61,173 nucleotides of DNA, taken from positions 1-61,173 of the forward strand of contig JAWOLC010000017.1 of the NCBI GenBank assembly GCA_033853925.1, read 5' to 3'. The notes below the pieces were generated by a model. The model worked only from the letters and a program-made list of their open reading frames with translations. It had not been told where the DNA came from and searched no databases. The position numbers and the translations under genes are program-made. Positions 24,801 to 33,166 of this stretch are shown in pieces. This DNA is from JANXPZ01 sp033853925 (GTDB lineage: Bacteria > Eisenbacteria > RBG-16-71-46). The first letter of the stretch is position 1. Every line of letters begins with the position of its first letter.

Positions 24801-26801
24801 TCAGCGGGTGAGCAGCACCTTCGCCGTGGCGGAGCGCTCCCCTTCGCTCAGGCGCAGGAGGTAGAGCCCCGGCGCGGGGGAGGCCCCTTCCCAGGGCCGG
24901 AGCACGTGCTCGCCGGGGCCGAGGTCGCTCAGCTCGCGGGCGAGCAGGCGCCGGCCGGCGAGGTCCAGCAGCTCGATCCGGGCCGGGCCGCGGCCGATCA
25001 GGGAGAGCGCGATCACGAGGGGGCCGGCGCTGGGATTGGGCCGGGCTCCGTGCAGGGCGAACCGAGCCGCCAGCGGCACGTCCACCGCAACCTCGCCGAA
25101 GCGCTCCGCCTCGGGTGCCGGGCCCGCGGCCAGGCGGTAGCCGTAGCGGTGCCCCGGAAGCACGTCGCGGTCCTCGAGCTCGATGCGGCCCGTGCCGTCG
25201 GGCGAGGCGAGGCCGCGATCCGCCCACGGCCCGGCGTCCTCTCGGCGCTGAATCGTGAAGGCCTGCGCGGATCCGGTGCAGAGCCAGGTCACCCGCACGC
25301 GCCCCGCGCTCGCTTCGGCCTCCGCCACCGAGACCAGCACGGGCACGCTGGCGTTCACGGGCGTGCGCTGGGAGTAGATGGCGCCCCGGCTGTCGAACCA
25401 GGCCACGATGCCCCCGTTGCCCCCATCGGAGACGAGGAACGGGTCCGCCTGCCCGGTCGTGGCCGTGCAGACCGGCGCCCCGTCCAGCCGCCAGTGGCGG
25501 CTGCCGTCGCCGTCCACGTACTGCGCATAGATGTCCCCCAGGGAATCGGCGCGGGAGTCGCGCCAGGCCACGACCGCGCCGCCCGAAGGGACGCCGGCAA
25601 GGGTGGGCGTCACCTGGTCGTGGGGCTGGACGCAGAGCGGCAGGCCGTTCGGCGTCCAGCGCGCGACGCCCGAGGCGTCGATCCGCTGGGCGTAGATGTC
25701 CTCGTCCGTCCCGTTGCGCAGATCCTGCCAGGCCACGATCACGCCGCCGCTCCCGTCGCCGGCGCACCGGGGCGCGCTCTGGGCTCCCGGCAGGGCGCAC
25801 ACGACCGCCCCATCGCTCCCCCAGCGCAGCGCACCCGTCGAATCCACGCGCTGCGCGTAGAGGTCACCCGACTCGCGTGGATCCGTCCACGCGACCACGG
25901 CGCCCCCGGCCCCGTCCGACGCGGCCTTGAGGTCGCGCAGGAAGGGATCGAAGTCCGTGTAGGCATCGGCGTTCACGCTGGTGGCGGAGAGCCTCGCCCA
26001 GCCCGGCGACCACCGCACGGCGCCCGTGGAGTCCACGCGCTGGGCGAAGACGCCAGAGGCGCCGGCGGCGAGGACGATCGCGCCGCCCGCGCCGTCGGCG
26101 ACCACGTCCATCCAGTTGACGGCGTTCGGGGCCCCCAGAGGCACGCCCCCCGCGGTCCAGCGGGCGAGCCCGTTCCCGCCGAGCCTCTGCACGAAGTAGC
26201 CGGGAGCGCTGACGTCGAGCCACGCGACGAGCACTCCGCCCCGGCCGTCGGGCGCGGCCGTCGGCAGGTAGTAGGGGAACTGGGCTCCTTGGGTCGTGAG
26301 CGCCACCCCCGAGGGATTCGAGCTCGGAGACCACGTCCGGGTGCCGTCGGCCGTGAGGTGCTGGGCCTGAACGTTGCCCGTGCTCAGGTCGTCGAAATCG
26401 ATCCAGGCCAGATAGGCTCCGCCGCCGCCATCCGACGCGAGCATCGGACCCTGCCCGGGATAGTTGACGATCGGGATGTAGGAGAAGACGGCAATCCCGA
26501 GGGAGAGACCCGAATCCACGCTCCAGCGCGGCTGGCCCCAGCGATCCACGCGCTGCGCCGCCGTGTAGTCGTGCATCCCCGGCCGGAGCTGGAGCGCGAA
26601 CAGCATCCCGCCGGCGCTGTCGGGGACGAATCCCGCGACCGGGGTCTGCGGCAGCATCAGCGTGTAGACGTTCGTCGTGGGATCGGTGGGCCAGTCGGCG
26701 CGGGCGGAGCCGATGGCGCCGGTCAGGACGAGCAAGGCGGCGCACAGGGTCAGAATCGGGGCGACGGCCATTCCCTGCGGACCACGGGCGCTCGCGGGCA
26801 T
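24801..26801 (-). CDS. secreted seven-repeat protein with FlgD/type IX-like C-terminal domain
   Basis: 666 aa. A signal peptide (about 10-36, ending ARA) is followed by seven repeats of about 50-70 residues. Each repeat holds a DGxGGxxxAW strand and a Q(R/H/Y)xDxxGxxRW motif, best seen where it reads QRVDSTGAxRW in two consecutive copies. Seven copies fit a seven-bladed beta-propeller. A Fn3-like segment follows, then a C-terminal domain (about 585-666: NPSAGP, LLDLAGRRL, GEHVL, PGLYLLRL). That last domain matches the FlgD-Ig/type A sorting domain used for type IX secretion. Ligand unknown. A GGGAG precedes the ATG. Confidence 0.85.
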   Translation of the reverse strand: MPASARGPQGMAVAPILTLCAALLVLTGAIGSARADWPTDPTTNVYTLMLPQTPVAGFVPDSAGGMLFALQLRPGMHDYTAAQRVDRWGQPRWSVDSGLSLGIAVFSYIPIVNYPGQGPMLASDGGGGAYLAWIDFDDLSTGNVQAQHLTADGTRTWSPSSNPSGVALTTQGAQFPYYLPTAAPDGRGGVLVAWLDVSAPGYFVQRLGGNGLARWTAGGVPLGAPNAVNWMDVVADGAGGAIVLAAGASGVFAQRVDSTGAVRWSPGWARLSATSVNADAYTDFDPFLRDLKAASDGAGGAVVAWTDPRESGDLYAQRVDSTGALRWGSDGAVVCALPGAQSAPRCAGDGSGGVIVAWQDLRNGTDEDIYAQRIDASGVARWTPNGLPLCVQPHDQVTPTLAGVPSGGAVVAWRDSRADSLGDIYAQYVDGDGSRHWRLDGAPVCTATTGQADPFLVSDGGNGGIVAWFDSRGAIYSQRTPVNASVPVLVSVAEAEASAGRVRVTWLCTGSAQAFTIQRREDAGPWADRGLASPDGTGRIELEDRDVLPGHRYGYRLAAGPAPEAERFGEVAVDVPLAARFALHGARPNPSAGPLVIALSLIGRGPARIELLDLAGRRLLARELSDLGPGEHVLRPWEGASPAPGLYLLRLSEGERSATAKVLLTR

Positions 26802-26831
26802 CGGGACTCCCGAGTGGTTGGACCTTCCTTC

Positions 26832-26837
26832 AGTCTA
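26832..26837 (-). promoter_or_regulatory. -10 box of the propeller protein gene
   Basis: TAGACT on the minus strand, 30 nt before the ATG at 26801. It is identical to the -10 boxes of sppA, lon and the SpoIIE phosphatase. The -35 region (TGGCCG about 17 nt further) is a poor match. Confidence 0.4.
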
Positions 26838-26940
26838 GTCCGGCGCGCGGGGAGCGGCCATTGCTTTCCGCGTCGGCCGCGCGCGCCCGCGGCCCGCCGC
26901 CGGGGCCGGGCGCGGGGTTGCGCGGATTCCGGCGCGTGCC

Positions 26941-28110
26941 TCAGGGCTGGCCGGTCGTGATCGAGACGGCGGCCCAACTCGCCACGGGGCGACCGTTGGC
27001 GAGAGCGGGAGAGAAGCGCCAGCCCGGCAGCGATCCGAGCAGCTGGGAGACGAAGGGGGGCGGCAGGTCCTCGGGCGCGAACCACGGCAAGTCCACGAGC
27101 ACGGGCCGCCCTCGCTCGTCCACCAGCACGGGCAGCACGAGGCGAACCGGCTTCACCAGCAGCTCGAGCGAGTCCGCGATGGGCACCTTCATGCGCGAGA
27201 GGATGGCTGGCTGGCGATCCACCTGCTGGAAGGACTCGATCTTCGGCATCGCCGGGGAGGTGAGCAGGGCGGCGGCGCGCGGGCCCGTGAGGAAGTCCGG
27301 CGGCGCCGAATCCGCCGCGGCGCCGGGGAAGAAGCGCAGGCGCTGGCGCGCGCGCACGGCCGGCTCGTAGAGCGAGTCGAGGACCAGCGCCGCGTCGAAC
27401 TGCGCGAGCGCCTCGGCGCGGCCGCCGGCTCGCCAGGCGAAGAGACCTTCGAGGTACTGCGCCTCGGGCAGCATGGGGTCCAACGCGACGGCCATGCGGG
27501 CCTGGATCTCGGCCGAGGCCGCCTCGCCGGCATGGGCGGAGCACAGCGCCAGCACGAGCCAGTCCTGGCCCGACAGGGGACGCTCGGCCAGCGCGCGGTC
27601 CGCGGCGACCCGGGCGTCCCGCCAGCGGCCGAGCCGCCCATCGACCTCCGCGCGGGCGCGGGCGATGTACCAGGGCCAGCCGTCGTACCGGCCGTTCGTC
27701 CAGAGCTCGTCCCGGTTCCAGGCGTAGGGATGACGCCGCGCCGGCGGGCAGGAGTCGTCGAGGGCCGCGCTCAACCGGGAGCCGTAGAGGATCACGCGCG
27801 CCGAGTCCAGCTGCCCCGTGCGAGCCAGGTCGAGGGCCAGCTCGAGGTCCAGGTCCGCGTCGGGCTTCGCCACCTCGCGCAGCTTGCGGAGCTGGTACGT
27901 GGCCAGCCGATAGGCGCCCATGTCCTCGAGCCCCTTGGCCTCCCGGGCCAGCTCGACGGGCGTCAGGTAGGTGGTGACGATCCGGGAGGCGGCGGAGTCC
28001 GGAGGAGTCTGGGGCGCGGCCGCCCGCGCCGCGGCGGGGGCGAGCGCGAGGCCGAGCCCCAGGGCCAGCGAGGCCACGGGCGCCAGTCGCGCGGTGGGGC
28101 GCGGGCTCAT
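26941..28110 (-). CDS. exported TPR protein with TonB C-terminal-like domain
   Basis: 389 aa. A signal peptide (about 1-30, ALGLGLALAPAAARA) is followed by helical TPR-like repeats (about 45-240, with pairs such as AYRLATYQLRKLRE and EALAQFDAALVLDSLYEPAV). The last about 75 residues (LPVLVDERGRPVLVDLPW ... GWRFSPALANGRPV) have the form of a TonB C-terminal domain, here without any TonB membrane anchor or Pro-rich spacer. Function unknown; a periplasmic scaffold is likely. Its ATG overlaps the stop of the LeuA-family gene by 4 nt, so the two are co-translated. Confidence 0.75.
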   Translation of the reverse strand: MSPRPTARLAPVASLALGLGLALAPAAARAAAPQTPPDSAASRIVTTYLTPVELAREAKGLEDMGAYRLATYQLRKLREVAKPDADLDLELALDLARTGQLDSARVILYGSRLSAALDDSCPPARRHPYAWNRDELWTNGRYDGWPWYIARARAEVDGRLGRWRDARVAADRALAERPLSGQDWLVLALCSAHAGEAASAEIQARMAVALDPMLPEAQYLEGLFAWRAGGRAEALAQFDAALVLDSLYEPAVRARQRLRFFPGAAADSAPPDFLTGPRAAALLTSPAMPKIESFQQVDRQPAILSRMKVPIADSLELLVKPVRLVLPVLVDERGRPVLVDLPWFAPEDLPPPFVSQLLGSLPGWRFSPALANGRPVASWAAVSITTGQP

Positions 28111-29351
28111 GCGCCGCGCGTCTCGTCCAGCGACGCGAGCGTGTCGCGGATCTCCGTCTCGCTCAGCACGTGGTCCACGCTCCGCGCGCGCTGGAACAGG
28201 GCCTGCGTGCGCTCGGGCGTGGCCTCGAGGCCGTGGCTCTCGAGCCACCACACCGCGTTGCTGACGCCGCTCACCGGGCCGATCTCGACCTCCTGGTGCC
28301 GGCCCACGAGGCTCGCGGGCACGCCGGAGTAGACGCGATCCGCGAGCCAGTGCTCGCCGGCGCGGAACGCCTTGAGGACCGCGTTCGCGTGCGCGCCCGT
28401 GCCGGTGCGAAAGGCGTCCCGGCCCACGCCCGGATAGTTGGGCGGGATCGCCACGCCCGTCGCCTCGCTCACGCGGTGGCAGTAGAGGTCCAGCGCCGTG
28501 AGATCGTTCTCGATCCAGCCCAGCAGCCGCAGGTTCAGCATGAGCTGGTCGAGCGGCGTGTTGCCCACCCGCTCGCCCAGGCCGAGCGCGCAGCCGTGCG
28601 CCCGGCTCGCGCCCGCCCGGATCGCCGAGAGCGCGTTGCTCACGGCCAGGCCGCGGTCGGAGTGTCCGTGCCAGTCGAGCCCCACCTCGGCGCCGCTCTC
28701 GCGCACGATCTCCCGCGCGAAGCGCACCAGGTTCGCGACTCCCGTGGGGATCGCGTGTCCGGCGGTGTCGCAGAGGCACAGCCGCTGCGCGCCGCTGCCG
28801 ATCGCGGCGAGGAGAAGCTCGCGCAGCGTGTCGGGCCTCGCCCGCGCCGTGTCCTCGGTCACGTACGTCACCCGCAGGCCCTGTCCGACCGCGAAGCTCA
28901 CGGCCTCCTCGGTGTGGCGCCGCATGACCTCGAGCGTCCAGCCCTCGGCGTACTGGCGGATGGGCGAGGAGCCGACGAAGGCGCACACCTCGATGGGCAC
29001 TCCCACTTCCTGGGAGATCTGGACGATGGGCGCGATGTCGCGCCGGAGCGGGCGAGCCGCGCAGTTCGCGCGGATGGCCAGCCGCGCGTCCCGGATCTCC
29101 CGGGCCAACAGGGTCACGTCCCGCACCGCGTTCGGCCCCGCGCCGGGCAGGCCGAGATCGGCCGTGTCGATGCCCAGCCGGTCCATGAGGTGGAGGATCT
29201 CGATCTTCTCCTCGAGGGCAGGGCTGCGGACCGACGGAGTCTGCAGCCCGTCCCGGAGGGTCTCGTCCCCGAGCTGGACGCGGTAGGCGGGCCTCTCCCA
29301 GCGCTCGCCGGCTTCGTTCCAGTCGTAGATCAAAGCGTGCTCGTCGTTCAT
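28107..29351 (-). CDS. LeuA-family (isopropylmalate/homocitrate synthase-like) enzyme
   Basis: 414 aa, a DRE-TIM metallolyase that condenses acetyl-CoA with a 2-oxo acid. The metal/catalytic motif GDETLRDGLQ, the HxH pair in DWHGHSDRG and GLGERVGNTPLDQ are conserved. It ends without the LeuA regulatory domain (LeuA proteins are usually above 500 aa), so allosteric leucine control is not expected. The substrate could be 2-oxoisovalerate, pyruvate or 2-oxoglutarate and cannot be decided from motifs. The ATG at 29351 starts the conserved part. It is the first gene of a two-gene operon with the TPR protein. Confidence 0.85.
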   Translation of the reverse strand: MNDEHALIYDWNEAGERWERPAYRVQLGDETLRDGLQTPSVRSPALEEKIEILHLMDRLGIDTADLGLPGAGPNAVRDVTLLAREIRDARLAIRANCAARPLRRDIAPIVQISQEVGVPIEVCAFVGSSPIRQYAEGWTLEVMRRHTEEAVSFAVGQGLRVTYVTEDTARARPDTLRELLLAAIGSGAQRLCLCDTAGHAIPTGVANLVRFAREIVRESGAEVGLDWHGHSDRGLAVSNALSAIRAGASRAHGCALGLGERVGNTPLDQLMLNLRLLGWIENDLTALDLYCHRVSEATGVAIPPNYPGVGRDAFRTGTGAHANAVLKAFRAGEHWLADRVYSGVPASLVGRHQEVEIGPVSGVSNAVWWLESHGLEATPERTQALFQRARSVDHVLSETEIRDTLASLDETRGA

Positions 29352-29422
29352 GGGGGGCGGGCTCCGGGTGAGGGCCAGAAGGCGGGGCGTCGCAGGGGAC
29401 CGGGGTCGATGTCCGAGAGAAC

Positions 29423-29451
29423 AGTAAAGCGCCTGCCTTGCCCCACGGCAA
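29423..29451 (-). promoter_or_regulatory. sigma70-like promoter of the LeuA-family gene
   Basis: On the minus strand, TTGCCG (29451-29446), a 17-nt spacer and TTTACT (29428-29423) lie 71 nt before the ATG. Confidence 0.6.
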
Positions 29452-29679
29452 GCGGCTCGGGCGGTGGGGCGAGCGGGGGGAGCCGGAGAAGCAGGGTGAG
29501 CGGGAGTTGCCCGCTCGGGCCGTGGCGGGCGCAGGCCGGCCGGGACGAGCATGTCGAGGAGCCTGCTGCCGCGCAAGGGATTGCCCCGCTCGCTTGAGAA
29601 TGTGGGTTCAGCGTCGCCGGAGGTGTCGCCGGTCGCCGGCTGGCTCGTCCCCGTTCCGCACCGCGAGGCAGCGGGGTGC

Positions 29680-29685
29680 TATCGT
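29680..29685 (+). promoter_or_regulatory. -10-like hexamer 6 nt before the yjbQ start
   Basis: TATCGT preceded by GGTGC, then six bases to ATG. No Shine-Dalgarno lies upstream, which fits a leaderless message. Confidence 0.4.
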
Positions 29686-29691
29686 GCCTCC

Positions 29692-30111
29692 ATGCGCTCC
29701 CGCACCGAGTACCTCTGGATGAACGTGCCCGCGCGCCGCGGCTTCGTGAACATCACCCCCGAGGTCGAGCGGATCGTGCGCGAGAGCGGCGTGCGCGACG
29801 GCCTCGTGCTGGTGAACGCCATGCACATCACGGCCAGCGTCTTCATCAACGACGACGAGCCCGGCCTGCATGGCGACTACGAGCGCTGGCTGGAGCGCCT
29901 GGCTCCGCACGAGCCGCGGAGCCAATACCGGCACAACGACACCGGCGAGGACAACGCGGACGCGCACCTCAAGCGCCAGGTGATGGGGCGCGAGGTCGTG
30001 GTCGCCGTCACCGATGGCAAGCTCGACTTCGGGCCCTGGGAGCAGATCTTCTACGGCGAGTTCGACGGCCGGCGCCGCAAGCGCGTCCTCGTGAAGGTGC
30101 TCGGGGACTGA
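29692..30111 (+). CDS. YjbQ/UPF0047 family protein
   Basis: 139 aa, family length. Hallmarks: FVNITPEVERIV, the NAMHITASVFINDDEPGL segment, a conserved His/Asp cluster (YRHNDTGEDNADAHLKR) and the C-terminal GPWEQIFYGEFDG. Members form trimers with a putative metal site. Some have been reported to have weak thiamine-phosphate synthase activity, but the real function is open. It is a single gene; the hairpin CCGGGC-GCC-GCCCGG follows at 30132. Confidence 0.92.
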   Translation: MRSRTEYLWMNVPARRGFVNITPEVERIVRESGVRDGLVLVNAMHITASVFINDDEPGLHGDYERWLERLAPHEPRSQYRHNDTGEDNADAHLKRQVMGREVVVAVTDGKLDFGPWEQIFYGEFDGRRRKRVLVKVLGD

Positions 30112-30131
30112 TCGGCGCGCCTCCGCCGGCA

Positions 30132-30146
30132 CCGGGCGCCGCCCGG
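30132..30146. terminator. hairpin after yjbQ
   Basis: A 6-bp perfect stem with a 3-nt loop lies 20 nt after the yjbQ stop, in the gap before a convergent gene. Confidence 0.4.
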
Positions 30147-30214
30147 CTCGCCCTTCAAGTAGTACATGAAGGTCACGGGCGGGGATCCATCGGGCGGGCC
30201 CCGCTCCCGCGCCC

Positions 30215-30727
30215 TCAGAGGGAGCGAAGCCAGCGGGCCGTGCGCTCGGGCAGAGGCTCGGCGAGCAGGCGGACGATGGTCTCGCGGTCCCCACCGCGCG
30301 AGCGCAGGTGGTCCAGGAGCAGGTCGCGCTTCGCCGGGCGTCCGAGCAGGTCGTAGGCCACGGCCCAGGCCTCGGGGCTCGCGAGCGGCACGTCGCGCCA
30401 GCAGCCGCTGACCACGGTGGGGATGCGCACCACGCCGCCCGGCACGTGGAAGGCGAACTGGGCGATGACCTCCACGCTCAGGTCGGGAAGCACGAGCTTG
30501 GCGTCGGCATGCAGGGCGTCGCCGCCGGTCGTCTCGTGGCGCAGGCCGCGGGCGAGGGGCAGCAGCCGCTCGAGCGGGGCGTCGGCGGTCAGATCCCAGT
30601 CGCGAACGGCGTCCACGAGGTCCAGAGCCGCGAGCAGCCCGCTGCCGCCCAGGGCGCAGACGATGCCCGCGCGCTCCAGACGCTCCACGATCTCGAGCAG
30701 AGGCGAGAGGGGCGGGGTCGTGAGCAC
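30215..30727 (-). CDS. nucleotidyltransferase-fold protein of unknown function
   Basis: 170 aa. The N-terminal part has ALGGSGLLAAL followed about 14 residues later by DWDL, the G-G-S/D-W-D pattern of minimal DNA-polymerase-beta-type nucleotidyltransferases. A third acidic strand (DLSVEVI) follows. No HEPN or other toxin-antitoxin partner is next to it. The GTG start at 30727 lacks a strong ribosome site. It lies 48 nt downstream of the hydroxyacyl-CoA dehydrogenase and may be its operon partner. Function is not assigned. Confidence 0.65.
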   Translation of the reverse strand: MLTTPPLSPLLEIVERLERAGIVCALGGSGLLAALDLVDAVRDWDLTADAPLERLLPLARGLRHETTGGDALHADAKLVLPDLSVEVIAQFAFHVPGGVVRIPTVVSGCWRDVPLASPEAWAVAYDLLGRPAKRDLLLDHLRSRGGDRETIVRLLAEPLPERTARWLRSL

Positions 30728-30775
30728 GTCACCGCCGCGACGGCGGGCGCACGAGCCGGAGGATCCTCTCGGGGC

Positions 30776-31642
30776 TCACGAGGGCGGCTCCGTGCTCCAA
30801 TCGTAGAAGCCCCGCCCGCTCTTCCTCCCCAGGAACCCGCTCACCACCATCCGGCGCAGGAGGGGCGGCGGAGCGAAGCGCGGCTCGCGGAACTCGTCGA
30901 ACATGATCTCGGCGATCGCGCAGGTGGTGTCGAGGCCCACGTAGTCCGCCAGGAGGAGCGGGCCCATGGGGTGGCCGCAGCCCAGCTTCATGGCCTCGTC
31001 GATGTCGTTCCGGCTCGCCAACCCCTGCTCGAAGGCGCGCACGGCGTCCAGGAGGTACGGCACCAGCAGGCGATTCACCACGAAGCCGGTGGAGTCGCGC
31101 ACGGTCACCACGGTCTTGCCCACGAGATGGCACCACGCCGTGGCCGCGCCCACGGCCTCGTCGCTCGTGCGCAGGCCGCGCACGACCTCGACCAGCTTCA
31201 TGAGCGGAACCGGATTGAAGAAGTGGAGGCCGAGGACGCGCTCGGGCCGCCGGCCGAAGGTGCCCAGCTCCGTGATCGACAGGCTCGAGGTGTTCGACGC
31301 CAGGAGGGCCTCGGGGCGGCAGAGGCCGTCCAGCGAGGCGAAGACCTCGCGCTTCAGGGTCAGGCTCTCGCTCACCGCCTCGATCACGAGGTCGCACTCC
31401 GCGAGATCGCCCAGCTCGACCGTTCCCCGCAGGTTCGCGAGCGTCCTCTCGGCCTCGCCCGCGGCGAGCTTGCCCTTCGCCACGCCGGCTTCGAGGAAGC
31501 GACGGATCGAGTCCAGGCCCTTCGCCAGGGCCTGGGGCGAGACCTCGCGCACCACGGTCGGGCAGCCGGCCTGCGCGCTCACTTGCGCGATGCCGCTGCC
31601 CATGAGGCCACAACCCACCACTCCGACTCTCTGGATCGTCAT
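30776..31642 (-). CDS. 3-hydroxybutyryl-CoA dehydrogenase
   Basis: 288 aa, the length of stand-alone dehydrogenases (Hbd/PaaH). The N-terminal Rossmann motif is GCGLMGSGIAQ. Catalytic-region residues include Ser in NTSSLSIT, His in GLHFFNPVP and Asn in GFVVNRLL, with the C-terminal signature GCGHPMGPLLLADYVGLD. It oxidises 3-hydroxyacyl-CoA with NAD. The ATG at 31642 is supported by GGAGG about 10 nt upstream. It could work with the enoyl-CoA hydratase encoded at 23492. Confidence 0.94.
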   Translation of the reverse strand: MTIQRVGVVGCGLMGSGIAQVSAQAGCPTVVREVSPQALAKGLDSIRRFLEAGVAKGKLAAGEAERTLANLRGTVELGDLAECDLVIEAVSESLTLKREVFASLDGLCRPEALLASNTSSLSITELGTFGRRPERVLGLHFFNPVPLMKLVEVVRGLRTSDEAVGAATAWCHLVGKTVVTVRDSTGFVVNRLLVPYLLDAVRAFEQGLASRNDIDEAMKLGCGHPMGPLLLADYVGLDTTCAIAEIMFDEFREPRFAPPPLLRRMVVSGFLGRKSGRGFYDWSTEPPS

Positions 31643-31694
31643 CGGACGAGCGCCTCCGTCGCCGGGAAGGGGAAGGCTCGGGGAACGCCGTGCG

Positions 31695-31724
31695 AGCATA
31701 GGAGAGCCCGCGCGCGACGGGCAA
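31695..31724 (-). promoter_or_regulatory. sigma70-like promoter of the dehydrogenase gene
   Basis: On the minus strand, TTGCCC (31724-31719), an 18-nt spacer and TATGCT (31700-31695) lie 52 nt before the ATG. Confidence 0.65.
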
Positions 31725-31848
31725 GGCCAGCCGGCGCGCCGTGGAGGAGCAGCATTGTGGCCGCGTTCGAGCAGCGAAGTGACAAATCGAGTCGAGTGCG
31801 GCGGCGGGCGGCGGCGCTCGGGGCCTCGTGCCGGGCGCCGGCGGCGCT

Positions 31849-31877
31849 TTGCCGACTCGGACGAGGCCGATTAGAGT
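31849..31877 (+). promoter_or_regulatory. sigma70-like promoter of apgM
   Basis: TTGCCG (31849-31854), a 17-nt spacer and TAGAGT (31872-31877) lie 69 nt before the GTG start. It is divergent from the dehydrogenase promoter. Confidence 0.65.
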
Positions 31878-31946
31878 CCGTCCGTCTGGCCGGACGCTGG
31901 GCCTTCGGGCCACTCCGACTCTTCCTCCATCGAAGGAGCTGCGCTC

Positions 31947-33164
31947 GTGAACCATTCCCTGCTGGAATCCCTCGTCCTCCCGGGCTCGAGCCGGATCGTG
32001 CTGCTCGTCCTGGACGGGCTCGGCGACCTGCCGCATCCCGAGCGCGACTGGCGCACGCCCCTCGAAGCGGCGCGCACGCCGAACCTGGACGCGATCGTCC
32101 CGCGCTGCGCTCTCGGGCGGATCCTGCCCGTGGCCCCCGGCGTGACGCCGGGGAGCGGTCCGGGGCACCTCGCCCTCTTCGGCTACGACCCGCTCGAGAC
32201 CGTCGTGGGCCGGGGCGTGCTCGAGGCCATCGGCGCCGGCGCCGAGCTGAAGCCCGGCGACGTCGCCGCGCGCGCCAACTTCTGCACCGTCGATGCCGCG
32301 GGCGTCGTGACCGACCGGCGGGCCGGGCGCATCTCCAGCGAGGAGTGCGCCCGACTCGTGGCGCGGCTGCAGAGCGCGATCCCGCGGCTCGAGGACACGG
32401 CGCTCCTGCTCACGCCCGGCAAGGGTCACCGCTTCGTCGCCGTGCTGCGCGGGCCGGGCCTGTCCGGCGAGGTGAGCGACGCGGACCCCCACAAGGAGGG
32501 CAAGCCCGTCCCCGCGGCCGCGCCGCTCGCCTCGGACGCCGCCGCCGCCAAGACCGCGCGTCTCGTGAACGCCTTCGTCGCTCAGGCGGCCAAGACGCTG
32601 GCGGGGGAGCATCCCGCGAACGCCGTGCTCGCGCGGGGCTTCTCCGCGCGCCCCGACTTCCCCGGCTTCCCCGAGCGCTTCCGCCTGCGCGCCGCGGCGC
32701 TGGCCGCCTATCCCATGTACCGGGGCGTGGCCCAGCTCGCCGGCATGCAGGTGGTGCCCGTGGGCGAGACGCCCGCCGACGCCTTCGCCGCGGCGGGCCG
32801 TGTCTGGAGCGATCACGACTTCTTCTTCATCCACGTGAAGGGCACGGACCTGGCGGGCGAGGACGGCAAGTTCGAAGCCAAGGTGGAGACCATCGAGGCC
32901 GTGGACCAGGCGTTGCCCGCCTTGCTCGGGCTGCGGCCCGAGGTGCTGTGCATCACCGGCGACCATTCCACACCCGTGCCGGTCAAGCAGCATTCGTGGC
33001 ACCCGGTGCCCGTCCTCGTCCACGCGCCCCTGTGTGGCGCCGATCAGCTGCCCCGCTTCCACGAGAAGAGCGCGCGCCTCGGCAGCCTCGGCCTGCTGGC
33101 GAGCAAGGACCTCATGGCGATCCTGCTGGCCAACGCCGGCCGGCTGGACAAGTACGGAGCGTGA
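31947..33164 (+). CDS. apgM: 2,3-bisphosphoglycerate-independent phosphoglycerate mutase, archaeal type
   Basis: 405 aa, alkaline-phosphatase superfamily. It interconverts 3- and 2-phosphoglycerate through a phosphoserine. Metal-binding LVLDGLGD (Asp23) and the nucleophile in TPGSGPGHLALFGYDP (Ser70) are present, as are SDHDFFFIHVKGTD and GDHSTPV followed by KQHSWHPVP. This is the short ApgM form found in archaea and scattered bacteria rather than the 510-aa GpmI. GTG start with AAGGAG 8 nt upstream. A barrel-protein gene starts 2 nt after the stop, an unexpected operon partner for a glycolytic enzyme. Confidence 0.93.
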   Translation: MNHSLLESLVLPGSSRIVLLVLDGLGDLPHPERDWRTPLEAARTPNLDAIVPRCALGRILPVAPGVTPGSGPGHLALFGYDPLETVVGRGVLEAIGAGAELKPGDVAARANFCTVDAAGVVTDRRAGRISSEECARLVARLQSAIPRLEDTALLLTPGKGHRFVAVLRGPGLSGEVSDADPHKEGKPVPAAAPLASDAAAAKTARLVNAFVAQAAKTLAGEHPANAVLARGFSARPDFPGFPERFRLRAAALAAYPMYRGVAQLAGMQVVPVGETPADAFAAAGRVWSDHDFFFIHVKGTDLAGEDGKFEAKVETIEAVDQALPALLGLRPEVLCITGDHSTPVPVKQHSWHPVPVLVHAPLCGADQLPRFHEKSARLGSLGLLASKDLMAILLANAGRLDKYGA

Positions 33165-33166
33165 TC

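Noticed and set aside
30215..30727. Nucleotidyltransferase-like gene as part of a MNT/HEPN toxin-antitoxin pair
   Set aside because: No HEPN or toxin-like small gene lies beside it; the neighbours are YjbQ and a hydroxyacyl-CoA dehydrogenase.
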